From contig JAUICH010000005.1 of assembly GCA_030427505.1 (NCBI GenBank), positions 124,001-188,000 on the forward strand: DNA of 64,000 bases, given 5' to 3'. The notes beneath the pieces were generated by a model that was not told the DNA's origin, made no database searches, and was given only the letters and a program-made list of their open reading frames with translations. Source of the stretch: Verrucomicrobiia bacterium. Its GTDB lineage: Bacteria; Verrucomicrobiota; Verrucomicrobiia; Verrucomicrobiales; DEV007. The position numbers and the translations under genes were made by a program. Every line of letters starts with the position of its first letter. The first letter of the stretch is position 1. Below, in pieces: positions 17,042 through 24,075 of the stretch.

Positions 17042-18235
17042 CTACCGTGCCCTCCTCAGAAACGCCTCCACCCGCGCGCGTCCGCCGGTCACGCGGACCC
17101 GCGCCCGCTTCTCCTCACCGGTGGCGGCGTCGTCATAGACAAAGTCAAAGAGCGTCTCGGCGACACGCTCGACCCGGGTGGGATTGCGGAGGATGAGCGG
17201 CAGCTCGTCCCACTGCTTCACCTCCGCCGCCTCGCGGTGGTCGAAAGCCCGCCGCGCGGTTCCGGCCTGAAGCTCGAACTGTTTCACCTGGGCGAGATCC
17301 GCGCCCGCGCCCTGGGCGGCCTGGGCGGCGCGCTTCGTGGGCGCGCCCAGGCGGAAGGTGTCGCGCTCGCCTAGCGCCGCCTCCAGCGCCTGCTCCGCGA
17401 AGTGGGACACCGCGCGCGGCTGGCTGTAGATCCGCGCCGTGCCGTCCGGGTTCCGGCTAGTGGTGGCCGTGTCGCCAAAGTAGGCCTGGACGTTGTCTTT
17501 CAGCGGCTCCGACACACCGGTCAGAGAGGCGTCCATCTCGCCGCCTGAGGAGTCAGAGCCCGGGTCCAGGCGCTGCCCTTTTTCGATGAGGCCCAGGCGG
17601 ATGGCTTCCGCCCTCAGCACGTCCCGCAGCCCCATCCCGGAGCCGAATTTAAAGGGCGGGTAAGGCAGCCCAAAGTCAGAGATGCGCGTCCAGATGTCAT
17701 CCGTCTTCAGAGCGATCATGCGGCCGCCATAGAACTGGCCGCCCGCGTCCCGCCAGATTTGCGACCAGGGCCGGTGTTCCTGGCGCGGCTCCACCCGGGT
17801 CAGTTCCTGCGCCGGGGCCGCCTGGAGGACATCCGGGTCCAGGTCCATCCGCCGCTGACTGTCGCCCAGGGCGAACTTGGTCTGGACATCATAGATCAGT
17901 TCCAGCCGCCGCTGGCTGGCAATGTCCTGGATGGTGCCGCGCTTGCCGTCCCATTCCGGCGGGCGGATGCCCAGCTCCGTGGCCAGCTTTTGCATGTTGG
18001 CCACAAAGGTGGCGCGGTCGCCGCCGCGTAACAGGTTAATGGATTTGCCCAGGTCGCGCTGGATGCCTTCCATCATGCGCACGCTTTCCACCTGGGCGGA
18101 GAATTGGGCCTTCTGGCGGATCTCCACCGGCAGCTCCCGCAGCGCCGCCGAACCCAACGCCGTCCCCACCGGCGTCCGCCGGTCCAAAGACGCGACCGCC
18201 TTCTCAAGAGGTTGTGGCTGTGTTAGGTCTAGCAT
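17042..18235 (-). CDS. Mu F-like minor head protein
   Basis: 397 residues from the Met at 18235 (MLDLTQPQPLEKAVASLD). The upstream frame to 18292 is Arg-rich and lacks support. The middle holds RRLELIYDVQTKFALGDSQRRMDLDP and the segment PYPPFKFGSGMGLRDVLRAEAIRLGL, resembling the PPFxFNSG(M) motif seen in minor head/connector proteins of the Mu F/SPP1 gp7 group. In Mu this gene follows the portal; here it lies after the gp36-like gene. Confidence 0.55.
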   Translation of the reverse strand: MLDLTQPQPLEKAVASLDRRTPVGTALGSAALRELPVEIRQKAQFSAQVESVRMMEGIQRDLGKSINLLRGGDRATFVANMQKLATELGIRPPEWDGKRGTIQDIASQRRLELIYDVQTKFALGDSQRRMDLDPDVLQAAPAQELTRVEPRQEHRPWSQIWRDAGGQFYGGRMIALKTDDIWTRISDFGLPYPPFKFGSGMGLRDVLRAEAIRLGLIEKGQRLDPGSDSSGGEMDASLTGVSEPLKDNVQAYFGDTATTSRNPDGTARIYSQPRAVSHFAEQALEAALGERDTFRLGAPTKRAAQAAQGAGADLAQVKQFELQAGTARRAFDHREAAEVKQWDELPLILRNPTRVERVAETLFDFVYDDAATGEEKRARVRVTGGRARVEAFLRRAR

Positions 18236-18356
18236 GGCTGAAATTCTGCGGGGCCGCCGGTCTCTCCCGTTCCAGGGTTCGGACCCGCGCAATCAGGTCT
18301 TTCCCCCTTCCCATTCCGAGCTTGCGCCCGGCGGCCCCTTTTTATGGTTGAATATC

Positions 18357-18388
18357 GTCTCTGTGTCCTCTGTGCTCTCTGTGGTTAA
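18357..18388. repeat. CTCTGTG-type tandem repeat, copy 2
   Basis: Units TCTCTGTG, TCCTCTGTG, CTCTCTGTG, ending GGTTAAA. It lies in the ~165-base gap between the F-like gene and the next small gene. Confidence 0.8.
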
Positions 18389-18401
18389 ACCGGTGGCGCG
18401 G

Positions 18402-18638
18402 TCACTCCGCATGCCACTCCACGATGTCCGCCTTGATCGCTTCGTAGGCTTGTCTCAGGTGATCGAGGACAGCGGTTTCTGTTGTCTCATTTTCCAGGTA
18501 GCCGCGCTCCTCCAGGAGCGCGGCAAAGTCCTGGAACTCATCGCCCAGCTCCTTGACCGCGATGTCCGCCAGCTCCTGAGCGTCCGGAATCACCTCCCGG
18601 ACCGCGTCTAAAATTTCCTTGTCTCCTTGTCTCCCCAT
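18402..18638 (-). CDS. Small acidic phage protein
   Basis: 78 residues, helical and acidic (PDAQELADIAVKELGDEFQDFAALLEERGY). The start ATG lies inside the TTGTCTCC tandem repeat, so the first ~8 residues (MGRQGDKE) come from repeat DNA; the original start may have been lost. Function unknown. Position between DUF1320-like and F-like genes. Confidence 0.45.
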   Translation of the reverse strand: MGRQGDKEILDAVREVIPDAQELADIAVKELGDEFQDFAALLEERGYLENETTETAVLDHLRQAYEAIKADIVEWHAE

Positions 18639-18659
18639 CTCCTTGTCTCCTTGTCTCGG
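18616..18659. repeat. Short tandem repeat of the TTGTCTCC type, second array
   Basis: Five imperfect 8-9-base units (CTTGTCTC, CTTGTCTCC, CCATCTC, CTTGTCTC, CTTGTCTC). Same family as 14312-14345. It overlaps the start of the small acidic gene. Confidence 0.8.
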
Positions 18660-18662
18660 TAG

Positions 18663-19112
18663 TCAGATTCCGTCCTGAAGATCCCGCGTGAACGTCCGCG
18701 TCCGGCCCGAGATGCTCGGGCTCAGGCTGCCCGTCTCTTCCGCGCTCTCTTCCTCCGGCTGCGTGATGGCCACATGGCAGAGCGCCACGTCCCTGAGAAA
18801 CTGCGCCGCGTCATCGGAGGCCTTCTGGCGCGCCTCCAGAAACTTGCTCATGCCCGGCAGGCGGTTGATGAGGCGGAAGGCGATCATGGAGAGCGCGTGC
18901 GCTTCGCACTCGTCCGGGATGGTGCCGTCCGGACCCAGCTTATTGCGTTGGCACGCGGCCACCCGGCCCCGCACCTCCCGAACCACACTGGCGAGGATGC
19001 CCGGCAGCGGATCTTCCTGGCCCGTGGCCAGCGCCGCCGTCTTGAACGCCGCCAGCTCCGCGCCGCTCAGCGCGCGCTCCACGTCGTTCTCCGTGAGTGT
19101 GACCCAGGCCAT
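18663..19112 (-). CDS. Mu gp36-like head-completion protein (DUF1320-type)
   Basis: 149 residues beginning MAWVTLTENDVERALSGAELAAFKTAAL, which fits the DUF1320/gp36 family opening. Helical core (ILASVVREVRGRVAACQRN, SMIAFRLINRLPGMSKFLEARQKAS) and a polar tail. In Mu-like phages this protein acts as an adaptor between head and tail. It follows the capsid gene after a 306-base hairpin-rich spacer. Confidence 0.65.
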   Translation of the reverse strand: MAWVTLTENDVERALSGAELAAFKTAALATGQEDPLPGILASVVREVRGRVAACQRNKLGPDGTIPDECEAHALSMIAFRLINRLPGMSKFLEARQKASDDAAQFLRDVALCHVAITQPEEESAEETGSLSPSISGRTRTFTRDLQDGI

Positions 19113-19418
19113 GATTTCCGTTTTGGTTTGCTCAGCTCGCCGCCCCAGGGGATGGGACCCTGGGGCGGCCCGTCGCGTTCCTGGCTCACCGCCCCAGAGG
19201 TAGACCCCTGGAGCGGCTCGCCCGTTTTTTTTGGGTATTCTGTTAGTCGCTTCCCGCCAGCCCGCGCTGGCTTGGTTAACCCCCGTTATCCATGAGCGGT
19301 CCCCTGGTGAGAGGACCCCCCGGTTACTGCTCGCCAGCCCGGGACCGTCTCAAAGAGAGTTGAGGCCAACGGATCGCCAGGCGGGCGGCGGGTCGCGAAA
19401 AGGTGTGGTGTGGTGGTG
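19113..19418. other. Hairpin-rich non-coding spacer between capsid and gp36-like genes
   Basis: 306 bases with no credible frame inside an otherwise packed operon. A perfect 12-bp stem (GCCGCCCCAGGG / CCCTGGGGCGGC, 19139-19150 with 19158-19169) has a 7-base loop. A second, related stem of weaker pairing lies at 19189-19213. A third small hairpin (CCAGC/GCTGG) is near 19257-19270. A T-run (19215-19222) follows the second stem only on the plus strand, against transcription, so ordinary termination of the late operon is unlikely. Confidence 0.6.
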
Positions 19419-20369
19419 TTAGGACGCCTTGGCGTTGAGCCGTTTCACGGCGGTGGGGTTGGTGACCTGGACATCTTCCGACCAGTCAAATTTCGGAATG
19501 TCCAGACGTCCGTCCTCGGACTCGTAGAAGCCCGGCTTCATCCACTCTCCCGCCAGGCGGAAAGTCTTCATGAAGGAAGGGTCGTAGCGGTTCGGCTCCG
19601 CCATCCGGGCGAACACCAGGATGGCGTCGTCCATCAGGAGCGTGTAGGCCGCGTCCTGACCTTCCGGCTCCTCGTCGCAGACCATGAAGCTCACCTCGCA
19701 AGGCGGCTCCGCCAGGAGGAGCTTCCCGAAGTCGGAGTAGCTCGGCGTCACTTGTCCGACGGAACCCTTCGTGGCCCCGGCGGCCACCACATAGCGCGAC
19801 CTGACGCGCGCGTTGTTTTTCGTCCGCTTCCAGGCCGTGGCCCCGAAGAGGATGCCAACACCCATGAGCGAGCCGTAACCCGTCGCCACGATGACATCCA
19901 GGATGGCCTGGTCAAGCAGGTCCACCGGATCGACGGCGTCCGATGTGAAGTTGCTGTCCGTCCCGGCCCCGGCGGCGGCCAGAGCTTTGTCGATGGTATC
20001 CTTCTCATGCGACAGGCCCGCGACAGCGGCGGCGAGATCGGCGGCGTCGGAGAGGAGAGGCAGAGTGTATTCCGCCTCCTTGGTCTCCAGCTTGTCAATC
20101 GGCACGTCGATGGCGTGCGGGGTACAGTTAAAGGTCCCGTCCGTCGCGTCAAAGAAGATGCGCGTGGCGTTTCCGCCCAGGGAACGCCGGGTGTCCGGAG
20201 CTTTGAAGCGGTGTTTTTGGTCGTACTTTTTGTATCGCCCGATCATCGTGGCGACATCCACCGGAGGGGCCAGGAAGTCGGCCACCGGCATGACGTTACG
20301 CTGGGCGGCGCCCTGGGCGTAGTTGATGAGCATGGGGTCGGAAGTGACCGCGGCTAGTTTGCTCGGCAT
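19419..20369 (-). CDS. Major capsid protein
   Basis: 316 residues. Layout matches HK97-fold coats of transposable phages: N-arm with PVADFLAPPVDVATMIGRYKKYD, a central helix-rich part (AADLAAAVAGLSHEKDTIDKAL), a GILFGATAWKRTKNN strand, and a C-terminal FDWSEDVQVTNPTAVKRLNA. It lies directly after the decoration-like gene and the protease/scaffold gene, as expected. The leader contains CCTAACACACTAAGAATC. Confidence 0.7.
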   Translation of the reverse strand: MPSKLAAVTSDPMLINYAQGAAQRNVMPVADFLAPPVDVATMIGRYKKYDQKHRFKAPDTRRSLGGNATRIFFDATDGTFNCTPHAIDVPIDKLETKEAEYTLPLLSDAADLAAAVAGLSHEKDTIDKALAAAGAGTDSNFTSDAVDPVDLLDQAILDVIVATGYGSLMGVGILFGATAWKRTKNNARVRSRYVVAAGATKGSVGQVTPSYSDFGKLLLAEPPCEVSFMVCDEEPEGQDAAYTLLMDDAILVFARMAEPNRYDPSFMKTFRLAGEWMKPGFYESEDGRLDIPKFDWSEDVQVTNPTAVKRLNAKAS

Positions 20370-20432
20370 GATTCTTAGTGTGTTAGGATTCGGTGATTTG
20401 GTTGATTGCTGTTGGTGGTGTCAGGCCGCCGC

Positions 20433-20864
20433 TTACTCGGTAACCGTGACGATTTTTGGGGCCGGGCGCACCCGGGTCCAGTTGCCGTCCGCGCTGAGTT
20501 CCTCCACGAAGCCAGGCGACCAGTAGTCCCCGGCTCCGGCGGGCACGGCGCGGATCTTTCCCTTGTCCGCCGCCGTGCCGGGATCGGCCAGGACGCAGCG
20601 GGTTCCGGCGGTGATGGCGGTCTTACCCACCATCCGGATGTTGCGGTTAGGATCGAGCGGCAGGCACTTGACCCATTCTCCGTCCGCGCCGCCCTCGTCC
20701 AGGACGAACTGGCATTCGGTGTCAGCGGCGGCTGGGACCTGCACTTTGCAGACTCCGGAGTCGTTAATGAGTTGGAGCAGGTATCCCTCCAGGCCGGTCA
20801 GGTCGCCCTTGGCCAGGAACTGGATGGCTCCAATCTTGGTGTTGGATTGTACGTCGTTTGGCAT
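20433..20864 (-). CDS. Head decoration-like protein (DUF2190-type)
   Basis: 143 residues, beta-rich and Gly/Ala-rich (VGKTAITAGTRCVLADPGTAADKGKIRAVPAGAG). This pattern of GTxVxLxxxG and AxADGxI is seen in DUF2190/decoration proteins that cap the capsid lattice. It sits between protease/scaffold and capsid genes. Confidence 0.55.
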   Translation of the reverse strand: MPNDVQSNTKIGAIQFLAKGDLTGLEGYLLQLINDSGVCKVQVPAAADTECQFVLDEGGADGEWVKCLPLDPNRNIRMVGKTAITAGTRCVLADPGTAADKGKIRAVPAGAGDYWSPGFVEELSADGNWTRVRPAPKIVTVTE

Positions 20865-20915
20865 CTTCTTGAGAGTTGGTTATCCGTTTATGGTTTGGTT
20901 AGAGTTTTGGGACTG

Positions 20916-21557
20916 TTACCAGTTGCCCTTGTCCGCCTCCGCCTCCGCCCGCTGCCAGGCCGTGCGGAACCGGATTCCCTCGTTTTTCTCGATCTCGGCG
21001 GCGCGGTTGCGGATCTTCGCGGCGCGAGCCTCTTCCTTGCTCCGGTTGGCCTTGCCCCCAGAGCCCGGCGTCTTCGCCTTCCGGCGGTTGAAGATCCGGG
21101 CGAAGTTCGAGCGGTTCTTCCGCGCTTCTTTGAGCACGCGGAAGCGCTTGAGGACTTTGGCGACGAGCTTTTCTTGCTCTTCCTTGTCCTCTTCGCCATC
21201 CGCCTGGGCGAGCAGCTCTTGCAGCTCTTCGTCCTCTTCGGAGTCGGCCATGGCGAGGGCTTCTTTCAGCTCCTCTTCCTTCTCCTCATCCGTCATGGCG
21301 AGAGGGTCCTCTTCTTTCTTCTCGCCTTCCGGCAGGGTGACGAGGAGTGCTTCCGTGTTCTTCCGGTTAGTGAGGAGCGCTTTCCTCCAGACGGGACGAT
21401 CCTCTTTCCGGAACTTCTTGGAGTGGCGGTCCAGGACGGCCTCCACCTCATCGGCTTCGCCGCTCTTGGCGGCGGCCTGGAGTTGGGCGATGGCGGCGAT
21501 GATGTCAGACTCGCTCGCCTCCGGCGGCAACCCCAGTTGTGTTGCAATGTTAGTCAT
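20916..21557 (-). CDS. Possible nested scaffold protein (internal in-frame start)
   Basis: An internal ATG at 21557 opens MTNIATQLGLPPEASESDII, in frame with the protease, giving 213 residues. It is preceded by an A/C-rich leader (CCCAACAACCAAACGC) of the kind found before other phage starts here. In Mu, gene Z is an internal in-frame start of gene I giving the scaffold. The parallel is suggestive, not proven. Confidence 0.4.
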   Translation of the reverse strand: MTNIATQLGLPPEASESDIIAAIAQLQAAAKSGEADEVEAVLDRHSKKFRKEDRPVWRKALLTNRKNTEALLVTLPEGEKKEEDPLAMTDEEKEEELKEALAMADSEEDEELQELLAQADGEEDKEEQEKLVAKVLKRFRVLKEARKNRSNFARIFNRRKAKTPGSGGKANRSKEEARAAKIRNRAAEIEKNEGIRFRTAWQRAEAEADKGNW

Positions 21558-22214
21558 GCGTTTGGTTGTTGGGTTCGTGTTGTGGTCTTGGGGGCCGTTG
21601 GGGCCGCCGTCAGAGTGTTTCCGGCTTTTGTTGGTGATGGGGCGGTTGCCCTTGATCTTGGGATCGTTAGTCAGCGCCAGGCGGCTCAGGCGGAGCGCCC
21701 GCCAGTAGGGCGGCTCGCCGTCCTTTTCGGGCCGGACCTCTTCCAGGTCCTCGCCCTCGTAGACGGTGGAGAAGAATTTGAAGTCCTTGCCCAGGACCGC
21801 CTCGGAGCCCGTGGCGCTCCAGTCGATCTTGACCTGGGGAACCAGTTCGCCCCCCTTGGCCACCCATTGGCCGAAGCGTTCCCCGGCCTCGGCGGGCCGC
21901 GTCCGCATGTCCACGATCCAGCCCGCGCTCCGTGAGGACTGGTTGTTCTCCATGCTGAAGTGGTCGAGATCCACCAGGATGCCGCCCCACTTGTCCCCGG
22001 CGGCGGCCTTGTCCTCCCGGAAACTCGCCACCAGCGAGCGCGCCCACTTGTCGTCATTGACCAGGAAGTCGCCCTCGTTGGTCTCGTGCACCCCAGGCGC
22101 TTCCAGGTCGCACCACTCAGGCAGACCGGAGCCGTCCTTTCCGTCCTCGGCTCCGCGATTGCGGATGAGGGCGGGATTCCCAAAAATCAGGCCATGTGGG
22201 TTGTCTGGTCTCAT
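20916..22214 (-). CDS. Head maturation protease I-like with C-terminal scaffold
   Basis: 432 residues from the Met at 22214 (MRPDNPHGLIF); the longer frame to 22280 is not supported. Residues ~60-190 resemble Mu gpI-type proteases (WGGILVDLDHFSM ... AGWIVDMRTRP ... GELVPQVKIDWSATGSEAVLGKDFKFFS, then LSRLALTNDPKIKG). The C-terminal ~210 residues are very acidic, helical and then basic, typical of a scaffold. A nested start within the gene is listed separately. Confidence 0.65.
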   Translation of the reverse strand: MRPDNPHGLIFGNPALIRNRGAEDGKDGSGLPEWCDLEAPGVHETNEGDFLVNDDKWARSLVASFREDKAAAGDKWGGILVDLDHFSMENNQSSRSAGWIVDMRTRPAEAGERFGQWVAKGGELVPQVKIDWSATGSEAVLGKDFKFFSTVYEGEDLEEVRPEKDGEPPYWRALRLSRLALTNDPKIKGNRPITNKSRKHSDGGPNGPQDHNTNPTTKRMTNIATQLGLPPEASESDIIAAIAQLQAAAKSGEADEVEAVLDRHSKKFRKEDRPVWRKALLTNRKNTEALLVTLPEGEKKEEDPLAMTDEEKEEELKEALAMADSEEDEELQELLAQADGEEDKEEQEKLVAKVLKRFRVLKEARKNRSNFARIFNRRKAKTPGSGGKANRSKEEARAAKIRNRAAEIEKNEGIRFRTAWQRAEAEADKGNW

Positions 22215-22287
22215 CGAGTTCGAAGTTTTCTTAAAGATTGGGGCTGAGCAGGGCCGCAAAGGGCTTGCAGCGCCATGCATGGGCCTT

Positions 22288-24075
22288 TCAGCGTTTTTTC
22301 CGTCTCATCACGGCGGAGCGCCTCCTGGGGCGATTGGAGGCCGTTTTCCGGGCCTCGGTCTTTTCGGCCACTCCGGCCAGGGCGGCGGAGCCCATGACGC
22401 CTTCCAGGATCTCGGCCAGCGCCAGCGGATCGTGCTGCTCCGCCAGCTCCGGCAGCCGCAGCTCGAAGGCGTCCACCAGCTCGGTCAGTTGCGCGTCGGA
22501 AAGATGGTCGCTGGCCGCGAGCCGCTCGATCTCCGGGACGATGGGTCCGAGCCATTCCGGTGTGATCTTCAGCGTTTCGGCCAGGGCGTTCTGGATGAGC
22601 GCTTCCCGGCCCGCCTCGCCGGTGCCGGTGACCTCAGCCGAGTGCTTCCGGAAAGGCGCGGAGACGGCGTTCCTGACCCGCTGCCAGAGCGAGGGCGAGG
22701 GAGCCGGTGGTGCCGGAGGCGTGATGCCGGACCCGCCACCGCCGAAGCCGCCCAGGCCGCCGCCCATGGACAGCTCCACGGGCTCGACCTCGTAGCCGGT
22801 CTTTTCCGTTACCTGGTCGCCGCGCACCCGCCAGCCCGCCGTGTAGAGCGTGGCCGCGTCCTGGACGAAGTCGCCGACGTCGGTCTCCTCATTGGCCGCA
22901 AGTTCAAAGTAGGCCAGGCAGGGCTGGCCGGGGAACCAGGCTTTCAGGATGCGGTCGGAGATGTCCGTGTTCAGGACCTCCGAAATTTCGCCCGCCTCCG
23001 CCGCCGCGATGTCGTCGAAGGTCTCCTGGTGCGCGCCACCCGCCAGGGTGCCGCTGCCGCTCTCGGTGAGCATGGTGAGCATGCCACTGGTCCCGGCCAG
23101 GATGAGCTTTTTGTCCAGGTGCTCCAGATGATCGCGGAAGGGATTGACGCCCCGCGCGCCGTTGTCCACCGTGGTGACCTGGCTGTTGCCCGGCAGCGCG
23201 CCGCGCGCGTCCGCCACGATCTGTTCGGCCACTTCCTGGAATTCCTTCCGCTGGTCGTCGCCCAGCTCCGGAGGCAGGATGATGAAGATGGCGGGCACGC
23301 CATAGACCTCGATGAAACAGTCCCAATCCTTCTGGCTGAGCCCTTGGCGGACGTGGTGGATGAGGCCGACGTGATTGATGGGGCGCGGCACCTCGCGGAT
23401 GACAAAGCGCTCGCGCGGAACCGGCGTCCCCCGGATGGCTCCGAAGACAGCGTCTTCATTCAGCTCCCACTCGCCGTAGATGCCGTCGCGGACCCACCAC
23501 CATTGCTCGATGGGGTCCAGGACCTCAATGCCCGCGTTGCCCGGGCGGAGCACGATTTCCAGATGAGCAAACTCGCGGAAGCTGGCCATGGCCAGGTGTT
23601 CCACCGCCTTTTTCATGTTCCCGATGCCGTCGAAGACTTCCTGGAGTGCGGCCTTTTGCTCGCTGGCCAGGGCGATGTGTTCGCGCGGCAGCTTGTCCGG
23701 GATCTTGATGTTCCAGTCCAGCTTCTGGATGGCGGACAGCCGCCGCTCGATCAGGCCGATGAGCGTCTCATTCGCCCGCTCCATCTGGCGGTAGGTCCAT
23801 TGCAGCTCCGTGTAGCGGCCCTGGTCGCCCGCCTCCAGCATGCCGATGGCCCGCTGGATGGTTAGGCCGCGTAGAGGATTGTACTCAGAGCGCCAGCGCT
23901 CCGCCTGTTTCAGCGCCTCGCCAATGGAGACCGTCTGCATGGCCTGAGCCGCCATCAGCGCAATGCGGTTGCGGCGGTCCTTCGCCTTCTGCGAGCGGAC
24001 GCGCGCCTGATGCGGCGCGATGTGCCGCTTGAGGTTGGACCTGGTGGTGTTGGTGGTGGCGGCGGCGGCGCTCAT
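22288..24075 (-). CDS. Portal protein (Mu gp29/DUF935-like)
   Basis: 595 residues. A basic N-terminal part is followed by WRSEYNPLRGLTIQRAIGMLEAGDQGRYTELQWTYRQMERAN, IGLIERRLSAIQKLDWNI, and a core with DGIYGEWELNEDAVFG and GTSGMLTMLTESGSG. This order is that of the DUF935/gp29 portal of Mu-like phages. The portal forms the dodecameric ring through which DNA is packaged. Its start overlaps the terminase stop by four bases. The extreme C terminus is basic. Confidence 0.75.
   Translation of the reverse strand: MSAAAATTNTTRSNLKRHIAPHQARVRSQKAKDRRNRIALMAAQAMQTVSIGEALKQAERWRSEYNPLRGLTIQRAIGMLEAGDQGRYTELQWTYRQMERANETLIGLIERRLSAIQKLDWNIKIPDKLPREHIALASEQKAALQEVFDGIGNMKKAVEHLAMASFREFAHLEIVLRPGNAGIEVLDPIEQWWWVRDGIYGEWELNEDAVFGAIRGTPVPRERFVIREVPRPINHVGLIHHVRQGLSQKDWDCFIEVYGVPAIFIILPPELGDDQRKEFQEVAEQIVADARGALPGNSQVTTVDNGARGVNPFRDHLEHLDKKLILAGTSGMLTMLTESGSGTLAGGAHQETFDDIAAAEAGEISEVLNTDISDRILKAWFPGQPCLAYFELAANEETDVGDFVQDAATLYTAGWRVRGDQVTEKTGYEVEPVELSMGGGLGGFGGGGSGITPPAPPAPSPSLWQRVRNAVSAPFRKHSAEVTGTGEAGREALIQNALAETLKITPEWLGPIVPEIERLAASDHLSDAQLTELVDAFELRLPELAEQHDPLALAEILEGVMGSAALAGVAEKTEARKTASNRPRRRSAVMRRKKR

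Noticed and set aside
19139..19222. Rho-independent terminator for the late operon
   Set aside because: Hairpins are present but the T-run lies on the side that only a rightward transcript would read. Late transcription here is leftward.
20406..23865. Plus-strand frames of 509 and 699 codons across protease and portal genes
   Set aside because: The minus frames match protease I and DUF935 portal signatures. The plus frames show low-complexity composition.
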